DNA of 32,143 bases from an uncultured Bacilli bacterium (GTDB lineage: Bacteria > Bacillota_I > Bacilli_A > RF39 > UBA660), in assembly GCA_944329195.1 (NCBI GenBank), contig CALVHX010000008.1, positions 1-32,143 on the forward strand, read 5' to 3'. How positions within the stretch are numbered: position 1 is the first letter of the stretch; the number at the start of each line of letters is the position of its first letter. Under the pieces are notes generated by a model. The model ran no database searches, had not been told where the DNA came from, and saw only the letters and a program-made list of their open reading frames with translations. The translations under genes and the position numbers were made by a program. Positions 1-7,139 of this stretch are shown piece after piece.

Positions 1-553
1 CTACTATATACCACCTTTTATTATATAGTAATTATATCAAAAAATCATTGCGAAGAAAATTTACTCTTTTTACCTGCGTACAGATAAAAATATTGTAAAA
101 AATAGAGAAAGAGTGATATAATTCTTTATAGAAAATTAACCTTGATAAAAATTTCCAAAAGAGCCTTTTTATAACATCAATAATTGTTTATTCAAACTAA
201 AATTTCATCAGTATGATATGATTTAGTTAGGTAATTATTGGCATCGTTATTATTAAAATTTCGCAAAACATTACCTAATAATTTATTTTATAAAGGTTGT
301 GTTAAACAAAATGACTGATATAAATTTATAGAAATATAAATCAGTAATTATAAGAAAAAATGAGAGTAAATAGTTTATATAATTACATAAAAAATTAACT
401 TATATCGTATATCAGTTACAAAGTATAACAGAACTTTTATAAAAGAAAACTTTAATTAAACTTCATATTTATTATGTCATTAATTAGTAGTAAGCAATTA
501 TGATTAATTTTTATGAAAACTATTTAAAAATGAAAATAAAGGTATTATTTACA
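1..553. other. Intergenic stretch without a supported gene
   Basis: I see no open frame with a ribosome-binding site here. It holds a 9-bp stem (2-10 with 22-30, loop of 11) at the very edge, which could be the tail of a structure cut by the window, and a 9-bp inverted repeat TTAGGTAAT/ATTACCTAA at 227-235 and 270-278 with a 34-nt loop. Neither is followed by a clear T-run, so I do not call a terminator. The rest is AT-rich and featureless to me. Confidence 0.5.
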
Positions 554-961
554 TTATTTATTATAGAAATAATTGTTTGCTCTTAAATAATTTATATTTT
601 CTTTAATCCATGGATTACCAGCAACAATCTTATTTATTTTCATTTCTATTTTCATAGATTGTGTTACAACTATCATTTCGTTTTCTAATAATCCATTCTT
701 TATTTTAAAGTTTATTATTTCATCCCATGAAATGAATAAGTTATCGGCTATATTCCAATCGCCTTGAACTGGAAAAAAATTAATTCCTTTTGGACTAAAA
801 CCAAATAAGTATGAAGTTGCTTGTTCAAAAGCCATTACGTTTATTATACCCGCAGGAAAAATCCACTTAATTTTTGCTTTTGTGTGTCCACACAAGATAT
901 TATTATTATAATCAAAGCTATATTTTTTTAATTCACTTTTTGTTTTTTCTAAATTTAACAT
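554..961 (-). CDS. Small hypothetical protein, PH-like paralogue 1
   Basis: A 135-residue protein of unknown function with no signal peptide or long membrane segment. It is a paralogue of the next gene upstream: both share a G-H-x-K-x-K-x-K-W block near residue 25, a G-I-x-F-F-P block near 60, a W-[DN]-[ED]-[IL] block near 80, a K-I-E-M-K-I strand near 105, then W-I-K-x-N and a terminal N-x-F-Y-N. The alternating short strands ending in a helix recall bacterial PH-like or YcxB-like domains, but that is inference from pattern only. The ATG follows AGGAGGTAAC closely. It is the last gene of a minus-strand set with the paralogue and an SdpI-like protein. Confidence 0.75.
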   Translation of the reverse strand: MLNLEKTKSELKKYSFDYNNNILCGHTKAKIKWIFPAGIINVMAFEQATSYLFGFSPKGINFFPVQGDWNIADNLFISWDEIINFKIKNGLLENEMIVVTQSMKIEMKINKIVAGNPWIKENINYLRANNYFYNK

Positions 962-975
962 TGTTACCTCCTATA

Positions 976-1389
976 TTAATTATTATAAAAATGATTATGT
1001 TCAATTAAATATTTATTATTTTGCTTTATCCATTGATTCATTGCTTTTGATTTTGGTATTTTCATTTCTATTTTTCCATCATCTAATTGTAATTGTATCT
1101 CATCTTCCATAATTAATCCTTTTTTAAATTTAAAATTTTTTAAATCATTCCAAGCAATAAATGATTTTCCAATTATCTCATATTTATTATTTAGATCTAA
1201 TGGAAAGAAAGTTATTCCGGATTTATCAAAATATATAAAAAATGGTTGAAATTGTTCAACAGAATATATCGTTGTACCAACTAGTGGTAAAACCCATTTC
1301 ATTTTCATTTTGGGGTGTCCAAAGGTTATAGCTTTTTCATCATTTAGATTAAACTTTTTAATTACATTTTTTAATTGTTCTTCTAACAT
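976..1389 (-). CDS. Small hypothetical protein, PH-like paralogue 2
   Basis: A 137-residue protein, second copy of the family described for the gene at 554-961. The pair diverged well after duplication: the motif frame is kept while most other positions differ. The ATG is preceded by AAAAGGAGAAAAAAT, a good ribosome-binding site, and only 14 nt separate it from the downstream paralogue, so they are very likely co-transcribed. No catalytic motif is visible. A role as a small cytoplasmic or membrane-associated partner of the neighbouring SdpI-like membrane protein is possible but only suggested by position. Confidence 0.75.
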   Translation of the reverse strand: MLEEQLKNVIKKFNLNDEKAITFGHPKMKMKWVLPLVGTTIYSVEQFQPFFIYFDKSGITFFPLDLNNKYEIIGKSFIAWNDLKNFKFKKGLIMEDEIQLQLDDGKIEMKIPKSKAMNQWIKQNNKYLIEHNHFYNN

Positions 1390-1426
1390 ATTTTTTCTCC
1401 TTTTCGATTTATTGTTAATAATAATA

Positions 1427-1759
1427 TTATTTAAATTTTATATTTAAATGTATTTCTACAAAAATTATTGGAATAATCATTATGATAATTTGTATTCCTG
1501 TATAAACTGATGTAATTGAAGTTATATTTCTTGAGTTATTAAATAATATAATAACACTAGCAGAAATTAATGATAATAGTAATCCAATAATCAACCATAT
1601 TTTTCCCATTAATTTGTTGGCATATTTCCAAATTTTATCATTCTTTAATGTCATTGAAGTTCTATAGCCTACTATATGATTTCTTTTCATTGGACATTTA
1701 TACATTAATACTCCAAATAATATCATAACTACTGGTAATAATAAAATGGCATAAGTCAT
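1427..1759 (-). CDS. SdpI/YhfL-like membrane protein
   Basis: A 110-residue integral membrane protein with three hydrophobic segments (about residues 2-18, 50-70 and 82-103). Between the first two lies the N-x-x-x-G-Y-R-T-x-x-[AS]-[ML]-x-[NS]-x-x-x-W-x-x-A-N pattern typical of the SdpI family C-terminal part. SdpI of Bacillus gives immunity to the SdpC toxin and binds its repressor SdpR; many short homologues have no assigned role, and no toxin gene is seen here. I chose the ATG at 1757-1759, not the upstream TTG in frame, because the GGAGG at 1769-1773 lies 9 nt before it and would sit inside the longer reading. It is first in a set with the two PH-like paralogues. Confidence 0.75.
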   Translation of the reverse strand: MTYAILLLPVVMILFGVLMYKCPMKRNHIVGYRTSMTLKNDKIWKYANKLMGKIWLIIGLLLSLISASVIILFNNSRNITSITSVYTGIQIIIMIIPIIFVEIHLNIKFK

Positions 1760-2098
1760 CGCTTTTATCCTCCGTTTCAAATTGTTATGTATTTTTATCT
1801 TTTAGATTGTTTATAATTGTTACCGTGTAATATATATTTTGAATTTTTCTTATAATATATTTGTTTTTAACCAACTACTATTAAATGATTTATTCGTTGT
1901 ACTAATTATACCATTAAAATTAAAAATAATCTATATTATTGAAGGAGGCAAATATGGTTTATAATATGTGACTTGTATTATCTGGGATTAGCTAAACTAA
2001 TTTACAAAATATTAGAGTGATTGTGATTATCGTATAAAAATTTGGAATAATACGATATAGATATGCTACTTAAAATGATAATTAAAAACTATAAATAA
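1760..2098. other. Intergenic region between divergent genes
   Basis: No gene of useful length. A strong ribosome-binding site GAAGGAGG (1941-1948) stands before an ATG at 1954 that opens only five codons before TGA, which may be a decayed gene start. An 8-bp inverted repeat TATCGTAT/ATACGATA (2028-2035, 2050-2057) lies upstream of the next gene's promoter and could be an operator or weak terminator. On the minus strand an extended -10 like TGGTATAAT occurs near 1905, about 145 nt before the SdpI-like gene. Confidence 0.45.
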
Positions 2099-2127
2099 TT
2101 GTCAAAGTTTTTCTAATATGATATAAT
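2099..2127 (+). promoter_or_regulatory. Sigma-A promoter of the zinc-ribbon protein gene
   Basis: TTGTCA (2099-2104), a 17-nt spacer, then TATAAT (2122-2127). The AGGAGG at 2141-2146 and the ATG at 2152 follow at normal distances. Confidence 0.75.
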
Positions 2128-2151
2128 TTTGCTTGTAATGAGGAGGATAAA

Positions 2152-2472
2152 ATGTTTGCAATGTTTATAATTGTTCCAATATTTATAGTTTTAGTTTTTG
2201 TTTTTGTGCTTTTACTTATGTTTAGTCCAAAGTTAAAGGGGAAACTAATGAGTAAGCAAATTAAGGCTACTAGGTATATGATGGATGAATCAAAAGATGA
2301 TATTGAAAGTATATCTTCAAATATGGCTGATGCCACTAAAGATGGTATTGAAACTACTACTCGTGCTATAAGAAAAGGGCTTACAGAGAATGGCGGTATA
2401 TACTGTAAGTATTGTGGTAGTAAAATTGATAAAGATTCTATATTTTGTAAAAAGTGTGGAAAAGAGCAATAA
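2152..2472 (+). CDS. Small membrane-anchored zinc-ribbon protein
   Basis: A 106-residue protein. Residues 1-26 form one strongly hydrophobic segment followed by lysines, so the N-terminus spans the membrane and the rest is probably cytoplasmic. The middle (about 35-80) is polar and likely helical. The C-terminus carries Y-C-K-Y-C-G-x11-F-C-x-x-C-G-K, a four-cysteine zinc ribbon of the kind called zinc_ribbon_2 or DZR. Proteins with this design are common in Bacillota and mostly uncharacterised. It is a single gene with its own promoter and a stem-loop terminator, so no partner can be inferred from context. Confidence 0.8.
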   Translation: MFAMFIIVPIFIVLVFVFVLLLMFSPKLKGKLMSKQIKATRYMMDESKDDIESISSNMADATKDGIETTTRAIRKGLTENGGIYCKYCGSKIDKDSIFCKKCGKEQ

Positions 2473-2509
2473 AATGTTTTTATAACTTAAAAATTATAAA
2501 TTTATATGG

Positions 2510-2553
2510 AGATAGATATAAGAGGCCTTGTGTAGATTATATTTATCTTTTTT
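2510..2553 (+). terminator. Rho-independent terminator
   Basis: Stem AGATAGATATAA (2510-2521) with TTATATTTATCT (2537-2548), 11 of 12 positions pairing, followed directly by a run of T. It closes the zinc-ribbon gene. Confidence 0.75.
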
Positions 2554-2595
2554 TGTAATAGTAACTTATGATATGTAAAATAAATGTCAATACCA

Positions 2596-2624
2596 TTGCA
2601 ATAGTAAATAGTTTGTGTTATGTT
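2596..2624 (+). promoter_or_regulatory. Probable sigma-A promoter of the ThyX-like gene
   Basis: TTGCAA (2596-2601), 17-nt spacer, TATGTT (2619-2624), 23 nt before the start codon. The -10 deviates from consensus, so this is moderate evidence. Confidence 0.5.
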
Positions 2625-2647
2625 TTGAATAGAGAGAAGGTAGAGAA

Positions 2648-4072
2648 ATGGAAGTTAGAGTTTTGAATGATATTTCTAAAGAAGATAGGGCCAGAGTGGT
2701 AGCCACAGCAGGGAATCTATCTAGATTCAATGGTAATGTTATGGAGTGTTATGCTGATCGGAGTGATTATGAGAAAAATGTCAAATTAATTAGTAGTATT
2801 ATCAAAATGGGACATGAGTCGATCTGTGATCATGATTATTTTGTTATTGCTTTAAAAGATGTATCAGCAATTGTTGAACAGATTTTAATTGAAGAGAGAA
2901 TTGCTTCATTTACAATTAAGTCAAGAAGAAATGTTGATTTTAAGAATGCCGGTTATTATGTCCCAGATTTTCATGATGAAGAGGGTAATTTACTTAAAAA
3001 TAATGATGAACTTAAGAATGAATATAGAAAACATATGGATTATTTATTTGATAGTTATGGTAAATTAATTCAGAATGGTATTATTCTTGAAGATGCTAGA
3101 TTTGTTATGCCTTATTCATTTAATAGTAATATTATTATGGGATGTGATGCTCATGTTCTTAAGGACCTAGTTGTCAAATTAACAAAAACGAGATTAAGTA
3201 AGATTGGAGAATTAAAAGAATTAGGGGAAAAGTTAAGAAATATTCTTCATACTTATAGTAGTTATTATGATAAAAAGATAGACAGTGAGGAAGTCAATAC
3301 TAATGATGTAATTAGAGATAAATTATTAGAACAAACGCATTTTGTAAAAGGTGATTATAAAAATGTTGTCAGTAGTGTTAGGTTATTAGATTATACTGAT
3401 AATGTTGACGAGGTTATTATAAAGACATTAATTATGAAAAAACTAGGATGTAATAGTGAATATGCTAATTATTTCTATGAACATTATCTTAAAAAAGGAA
3501 AACTAAAATATGACGTTATGAAAGAATTATATAATACTTCTTTTAATAATTTGGATAATAATGTTTTGAAGAGTGTTAATTTTAGATTTGAATTGGCTCT
3601 CTCTTTAGCGGTACTTACACATTTTACAAGACATAGAACCCATGATCCTGTTATTCCTGAATTTACAACTTTAACTGATATTAGCCAATATAAAATACCT
3701 CCTAGTATTGCTTGTGATAATAGAATACTTGAAATGTTTAAAGATGTTTTTAGTAAAAATATGGAAGTAAGAGAATACTTTAAAGACAATGGAGTAAGAG
3801 ATGAAGATTTGGTTTATTTCTTACTATCAGGTAATTTAGTTAATGTTACTAGTAATATTGATGGAGCAACATTAGTTCATATGATTAGGCTTCGTCTTTG
3901 TGAGAAAGCACAATGGGAAATTAAAAATAATGTTAAGGAAATGAGAGATGAAGTTAGAAAAATAAGCGATGTTTATAGTTCTATTTTAGGCCCTACATGT
4001 GAAATTATTGGTAAGTGTTTTGAAGGAAGAGAAAGTTGTGGTAAGGTTAAAGCTTTAAGGAATAATGGATAA
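2648..4072 (+). CDS. Double-length ThyX-like (flavin-dependent thymidylate synthase family) protein
   Basis: A 474-residue protein built from two ThyX-type halves. ThyX methylates dUMP to dTMP using FAD and methylenetetrahydrofolate; single-domain enzymes are about 220-250 residues. Half one has G-H-E-S-x-x-x-H (55-62), then S-R-R-N-V-D-F-K-N-A-G-Y-Y (92-104) where the ThyX signature R-H-R-x7-S is expected, and E-D-A-R-F-V-M-P further on. Half two has F-T-R-H-R-T-H-D (R328-H329-R330) and a C-terminal R-L-C-E-K-A-Q-W-E-I block typical of ThyX. Neither half keeps the serine of the signature (Gly in half one, Glu in half two), so activity is uncertain. From memory, Chlamydia also has two-domain ThyX proteins. 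Monocistronic, with a strong terminator. Confidence 0.8.
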   Translation: MEVRVLNDISKEDRARVVATAGNLSRFNGNVMECYADRSDYEKNVKLISSIIKMGHESICDHDYFVIALKDVSAIVEQILIEERIASFTIKSRRNVDFKNAGYYVPDFHDEEGNLLKNNDELKNEYRKHMDYLFDSYGKLIQNGIILEDARFVMPYSFNSNIIMGCDAHVLKDLVVKLTKTRLSKIGELKELGEKLRNILHTYSSYYDKKIDSEEVNTNDVIRDKLLEQTHFVKGDYKNVVSSVRLLDYTDNVDEVIIKTLIMKKLGCNSEYANYFYEHYLKKGKLKYDVMKELYNTSFNNLDNNVLKSVNFRFELALSLAVLTHFTRHRTHDPVIPEFTTLTDISQYKIPPSIACDNRILEMFKDVFSKNMEVREYFKDNGVRDEDLVYFLLSGNLVNVTSNIDGATLVHMIRLRLCEKAQWEIKNNVKEMRDEVRKISDVYSSILGPTCEIIGKCFEGRESCGKVKALRNNG

Positions 4073-4136
4073 TTATCATAAGCAGGAAAGTTATTATTAG
4101 TAACTAGGTATAATTATTTATTATTGCCTTTATTGG

Positions 4137-4193
4137 AAAGCTAGGTTTAAGAATAATATCTTTTGTGTGAGATAAATAAGAGCCTAGCTTTTT
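4137..4193 (+). terminator. Rho-independent terminator after the ThyX-like gene
   Basis: AAAGCTAGG (4137-4145) pairs with CCTAGCTTT (4183-4191) and a T-run follows. The inner part (ATATC/GATA) can extend the fold. Confidence 0.8.
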
Positions 4194-4346
4194 CTATTTA
4201 TATTTTAAATCTTTTCTTGTTATATTTTGCAAGTATGATGGTCGAAAGATAAAATTAACCACTGCTAATTTTGTTGGTGCGTTTAAATATTCATTTGAAT
4301 TTTTGAATAAATAATTAAATTTTATGATACAAATTTAAAAATATAT

Positions 4347-4414
4347 GGTACAATGTTTAGCATTTTATTGCACATTTTGAGCATGCGAAAAATGTGTTAT
4401 AAAATTATTGTACC
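4347..4414. repeat. Long interrupted foldback hairpin beside the mobile element
   Basis: Three nested exact arms pair in order: GGTACAAT (4347-4354) with ATTGTACC (4407-4414), ATTTTAT (4362-4368) with ATAAAAT (4399-4405), and CACATTTT (4371-4378) with AAAATGTG (4389-4396). The 9-10-nt loop contains the palindrome GCATGC. There is no T-run, so it is not a normal terminator. It lies downstream of the transposase 3' end and its last arm is the start of the left inverted repeat of the element. IS91-type elements have palindromes at their replication origin end, so this may be that end; that is inference. Confidence 0.6.
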
Positions 4415-4430
4415 TAATTTCTAACGAAAA
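4407..4430 (+). repeat. Left inverted repeat of the IS91-like element
   Basis: Reads ATTGTACC, TAATTT, CTAACGAAAA. It matches the reverse complement of 6727-6750 at 22 of 24 positions. Read on the minus strand it contains the extended -10-like TAGGTACAAT but no good -35. Confidence 0.65.
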
Positions 4431-4590
4431 TTAGTATAAGGGGAAAGTATTATTTACTTTTTTCTGTTTTTGTCACATCTAACAGTATATATTTTGTTAC
4501 TGGTATTAAAATATGGTTAATAAGGTCGTTTTTGGATATAGTAACCCCTTACCCCTAAAGTATGGAACCCTAAAATAATGCGCTAAATTG

Positions 4591-5730
4591 TTATACACTG
4601 AGCCGATTTATATCATATTGAAAAGAATAAGTAAAATTTTCGGAACCACATTTTTCGCATTTAAACTTATTAAATTTTCTTGAAATGGATGATATAAATT
4701 CATTTGTTAGTATTTTTGATATAAGTAATTTACATAATCTTATATTATTTTTTTTATTTCTATTCGTTAATATCCCATAATGTTTAATTTTGGTAAAGTT
4801 ATCTGGTAATACATGCATTAAGAATCTTCTTATAAATTCTTCTGCTGTTATTGTCATTTCTTTAATTTTTGAATTGCCTTTGTAATCTTTGTATTCAAAT
4901 GTTACTAATCCATTATTGATATTTTTTATTCTTTTGTTAGATATCGCTACTCTAAAGGAATATCTTCCTACATATTCTATAACATTTTCAGTTTTTCCTT
5001 TTGGTGGTTCGATATAAGTAATCCAAGTTTTGTTATAAAGTGGTTCTAAAAATTTATTAAATGATTTGATATCATTGATATCTTCTTTTAAAGCTAAATT
5101 ATTAAATTCATGTTTTAAATAATATAGAAATTTACCTCTAAATAAAGAACCTAAAACTTGTACTTTAAAAAGATAATCTTTATCACATGATACCCATTTA
5201 TTATTCTTAAGTCCACCACCAGTAACTATTGAATGAATATGAGGGTGAAACTCCATAGTTTGTCCCCATGTATGAAGAATGGAAGTTATACCTACTTTAG
5301 CTCCTAGCCATTTAGGATCTTCGGAAAGTTCTAAAATGGCTTCACTTGTGGCTTTAAATAAAATATTATAAAGTATCTTTTTGTTATACAAAAATATTTT
5401 ATTTAATTCATAAGGAACAGTTGTAATAATATGAAAGTATTTAGTATCTAGTAGATAGCTTGCTTCTTTTTGAATCCATTTTTCTCTGGCATAATTTTGA
5501 CACATAGGACAATGTCTATTCCTACAAGAATTAAAGCCAAAATACTCTTTACCACATTCCTCACATGTACAGATATGATATCCAAGTTCTTTAGTACCAC
5601 AGTTTCTAATTGCATTAAAGACTTTCCATTGTTCATTAGATAACTTATGATTTTTTATGTATTCATCACCATAATTAATAAATATATCTTGAATAGTAAA
5701 CTTAGACATATCTAATACCTTCAAGTTCAT
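4591..5730 (-). CDS. tnpA: IS91-family HUH (Y2) transposase
   Basis: A 379-residue rolling-circle transposase, about the usual length for the family. The N-terminus has a cysteine cluster (C54, C56, C59, C69, C74, C77), a likely zinc-binding site. The core shows F-H-I-I-T-T-V-P near 99-106, the metal-binding H-P-H-I-H at 162-166 (HUH), and two tyrosines Y253 and Y257 in E-Y-V-G-R-Y, the Y-x3-Y pair that nicks and carries the DNA 5' end in IS91. A second C-x2-C pair near the C-terminus (about 355) makes a small ribbon. All key residues are present and the frame is intact. The gene overlaps the upstream recombinase by 29 nt, so the two are translated together. Confidence 0.93.
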   Translation of the reverse strand: MNLKVLDMSKFTIQDIFINYGDEYIKNHKLSNEQWKVFNAIRNCGTKELGYHICTCEECGKEYFGFNSCRNRHCPMCQNYAREKWIQKEASYLLDTKYFHIITTVPYELNKIFLYNKKILYNILFKATSEAILELSEDPKWLGAKVGITSILHTWGQTMEFHPHIHSIVTGGGLKNNKWVSCDKDYLFKVQVLGSLFRGKFLYYLKHEFNNLALKEDINDIKSFNKFLEPLYNKTWITYIEPPKGKTENVIEYVGRYSFRVAISNKRIKNINNGLVTFEYKDYKGNSKIKEMTITAEEFIRRFLMHVLPDNFTKIKHYGILTNRNKKNNIRLCKLLISKILTNEFISSISRKFNKFKCEKCGSENFTYSFQYDINRLSV

Positions 5731-6550
5731 TAAAGTTTTGAGACAAGTGTAAATAAATTGTTGTTGTATTTAAATTTTTATGACCTAGCATAGATTGTAA
5801 TGTTAAAAGTGAACCTCCATTTGAAAGATAATACGTAGCGAATGCATGCCTTAAACTATGAAATGAGATGTTTTCATCTAAATTATGGTTATATTTTAAT
5901 ACAGAAAAATAATTTATTATTGTCTTGGAATTCATTACTTCTTTGTTATTGGTTCCTGGAAAAAGATATCCAGACTTAATGTTTTTTTCTTTACAGTATA
6001 ATCTTAATAGTTTAATAACAATATCTGGAAGAATAGTATATCTTTCTTTATTACCTTTGCCTATAACTCTTAATTTATGTTCTTTTGAATTAATATCTTC
6101 TACTTTAATTCTAGATACTTCATCAACTCTTAAGCCACAACAAAAAGCAAGAATTAACCAACATTTATGTTTTAATATTTTTTCTTCATTAATAATTTGG
6201 ATGAATTTATCTTTTGGCAAAATAGTAGGTAATCTTTTCACTAGTTTAGATGATGGTAATAAAATATGATTTAAACTTTTATTAAAACATATTAGATATA
6301 ATAATCTAACTGAAGCTACTGCAACATTATAAGTATATTTACTTTTGTTATTTTTTAAATAACAATGAGTAAAATAAGGAATAATATTTTCTTCAGATAA
6401 TTGCTCTATACTTGTTGATTCATCAAAAAAGTTAAAGAATCTAATTAAGACAGATTTATAATTAACAAATGTATTTTCACTCCTTCCTCTTAAAATTAAA
6501 TTTTCATGGACTTTATCAATCCATATTTTCTGATTTTGTTCAGTATTCAT
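5702..6550 (-). CDS. Tyrosine recombinase (integrase) of the IS91-like element
   Basis: A 282-residue site-specific tyrosine recombinase. Residues about 10-95 form the SAM-like core-binding domain and 105-275 the catalytic domain. All catalytic positions are visible: R141 (C-G-L-R-V-D-E), K165 (G-K-G-N-K), H231 and R234 (S-F-H-S-L-R-H), H257 (L-G-H-K) and the nucleophile Y266 (I-Y-L-H). It resembles XerC/D-type enzymes in length and motifs. It lies upstream of and overlaps the HUH transposase; pairs like this are known in some IS91-family elements, where the recombinase may resolve intermediates or help integration. Its leader holds the crossing repeats at 6610-6694. Upstream AGAAAGAAGG serves as ribosome-binding site. 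Confidence 0.92.
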   Translation of the reverse strand: MNTEQNQKIWIDKVHENLILRGRSENTFVNYKSVLIRFFNFFDESTSIEQLSEENIIPYFTHCYLKNNKSKYTYNVAVASVRLLYLICFNKSLNHILLPSSKLVKRLPTILPKDKFIQIINEEKILKHKCWLILAFCCGLRVDEVSRIKVEDINSKEHKLRVIGKGNKERYTILPDIVIKLLRLYCKEKNIKSGYLFPGTNNKEVMNSKTIINYFSVLKYNHNLDENISFHSLRHAFATYYLSNGGSLLTLQSMLGHKNLNTTTIYLHLSQNFNELEGIRYV

Positions 6551-6609
6551 AAATAAAAACCTTCTTTCTTTTATTAACTAACCGAAAGAGGGTTTTCAAA
6601 AATTACAAT

Positions 6610-6700
6610 CTATGTTATTATTTATACAGATGTAATTCATTTAACCATCTTGGCGGGTAGTTAATTGTTATATATAATAACATAGAATTACATCTTTTTT
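6610..6700. repeat. Crossing pair of inverted repeats upstream of the recombinase
   Basis: Arm A CTATGTTATTA (6610-6620) pairs with A' at 6675-6685, and arm B GATGTAATTC (6629-6638) pairs with B' at 6685-6694. Order is A-B-A'-B', so the two stems cross: they form a pseudoknot or exclude each other. A' also folds locally with TGTTAT at 6667-6672. On the plus strand B/B' is followed by six T, like a terminator. On the minus strand this is the leader of the recombinase gene. Confidence 0.6.
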
Positions 6701-6721
6701 CTATTTTTAAATACAAAATTA

Positions 6722-6750
6722 CTGACTTTTCGTTAGAAAATTGGTACAAT
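6722..6750 (+). promoter_or_regulatory. Probable promoter of tRNA-Val
   Basis: CTGACT (6722-6727), 17-nt spacer, TACAAT (6745-6750), with transcription expected to start near 6757, about 57 nt before the tRNA. The spacer and -10 coincide with the right inverted repeat of the mobile element. Confidence 0.55.
6727..6750 (-). repeat. Right inverted repeat of the IS91-like element
   Basis: Partner of the repeat at 4407-4430 with two mismatches. It lies 64 nt before the tRNA-Val gene and overlaps its probable promoter. Confidence 0.65.
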
Positions 6751-6813
6751 ATATATGTCAGTTCATTTATGTTTTTCTTTTTTAAGAATGATAAATATTT
6801 CGACTATTGTATT

Positions 6814-6890
6814 GGGTGATTAGCTCAGTTGGTTAGAGTACTTGCTTGACGTGCAAGGGGTCATAGGTTCGAGTCCTATATTACCCACCA
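6814..6890 (+). tRNA. tRNA-Val(GAC)
   Basis: A 77-nt tRNA. The acceptor stem GGGTGAT pairs with ATTACCC, the anticodon stem CTTGC/GCAAG encloses the loop TTGACGT with anticodon GAC, the T-loop is GGTTCGAGTCC and the 3' CCA is encoded. GAC reads valine codons GUC and GUU. It stands alone, with a hairpin terminator just behind. Confidence 0.97.
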
Positions 6891-6901
6891 ATATTGATGT
6901 T

Positions 6902-6931
6902 AAACTCGAAATTTTATGTTTCGAGTTTTAA
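6902..6931 (+). terminator. Terminator of tRNA-Val
   Basis: AAACTCGAAA (6902-6911) pairs with TTTCGAGTTT (6919-6928), with a short T-rich tail. Confidence 0.75.
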
Positions 6932-7095
6932 TATACTAAAATTTATTAACTCATTATAAGTATTTTTATATTAAGAAGCTTTATGGTCTATGATGTGAAC
7001 ATAGAAAGTTAGATATAAGTTGTGTATCAAAGATGTTTTTTTTATTAGTAATATATTGTAATTTTGAAATATGTCTACTAAAATAGTAGAAAATT

Positions 7096-7104
7096 TGGTA
7101 TAAT
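7096..7104 (+). promoter_or_regulatory. Extended -10 promoter of the lipoprotein gene
   Basis: TGGTATAAT ending at 7104, 35 nt before the start codon. No good -35 lies 17 nt upstream, which fits an extended -10 promoter. Confidence 0.5.
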
Positions 7105-7139
7105 TATTTATAGATTTTATATTGTTATGGAGGCTATTT

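Larger units (their letters stand above)
4407..6750. mobile_element. IS91-like element with a tyrosine recombinase gene, bounded by inverted repeats
   Basis: A 2.34-kb unit carrying two overlapping minus-strand genes (tyrosine recombinase, then HUH transposase). Its proposed ends are 24-nt inverted repeats at 4407-4430 and 6727-6750 with 22 of 24 positions matching; both begin ATTGTACC when read inward and end CTAACGAAAA. Classical IS91 elements move by rolling circle, lack terminal inverted repeats and make no target duplication; I see no target duplication here either. The ends are thus a proposal. Alternative boundaries are the hairpin at 4347-4414 on the transposase 3' side and the crossing repeats at 6610-6694 on the recombinase side. 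Confidence 0.55.

Noticed and set aside
1954-1971. Five-codon frame after a strong ribosome-binding site
   Set aside because: Too short to support as a gene and no continuation in another frame resembles a protein; noted only in the intergenic entry.
2082-2336. Minus-strand open frame opposite the zinc-ribbon gene, and many similar antisense frames across the window
   Set aside because: They lie opposite well-supported genes, lack ribosome-binding sites and have the composition of a reverse-complemented gene.
4347-4430. Integron attC site
   Set aside because: There is a long hairpin, but the 7-bp core sites with GTTRRRY/RYYYAAC ends are not in the right places, and no integron integrase is present; the nearby recombinase lacks its characteristic insertion as far as I can see.
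6814-6890. tRNA-Val 3' end as integration site of the recombinase
   Set aside because: I found no second copy of the tRNA 3' end on the other side of the element, and the element lies upstream of the tRNA, not at its 3' end.
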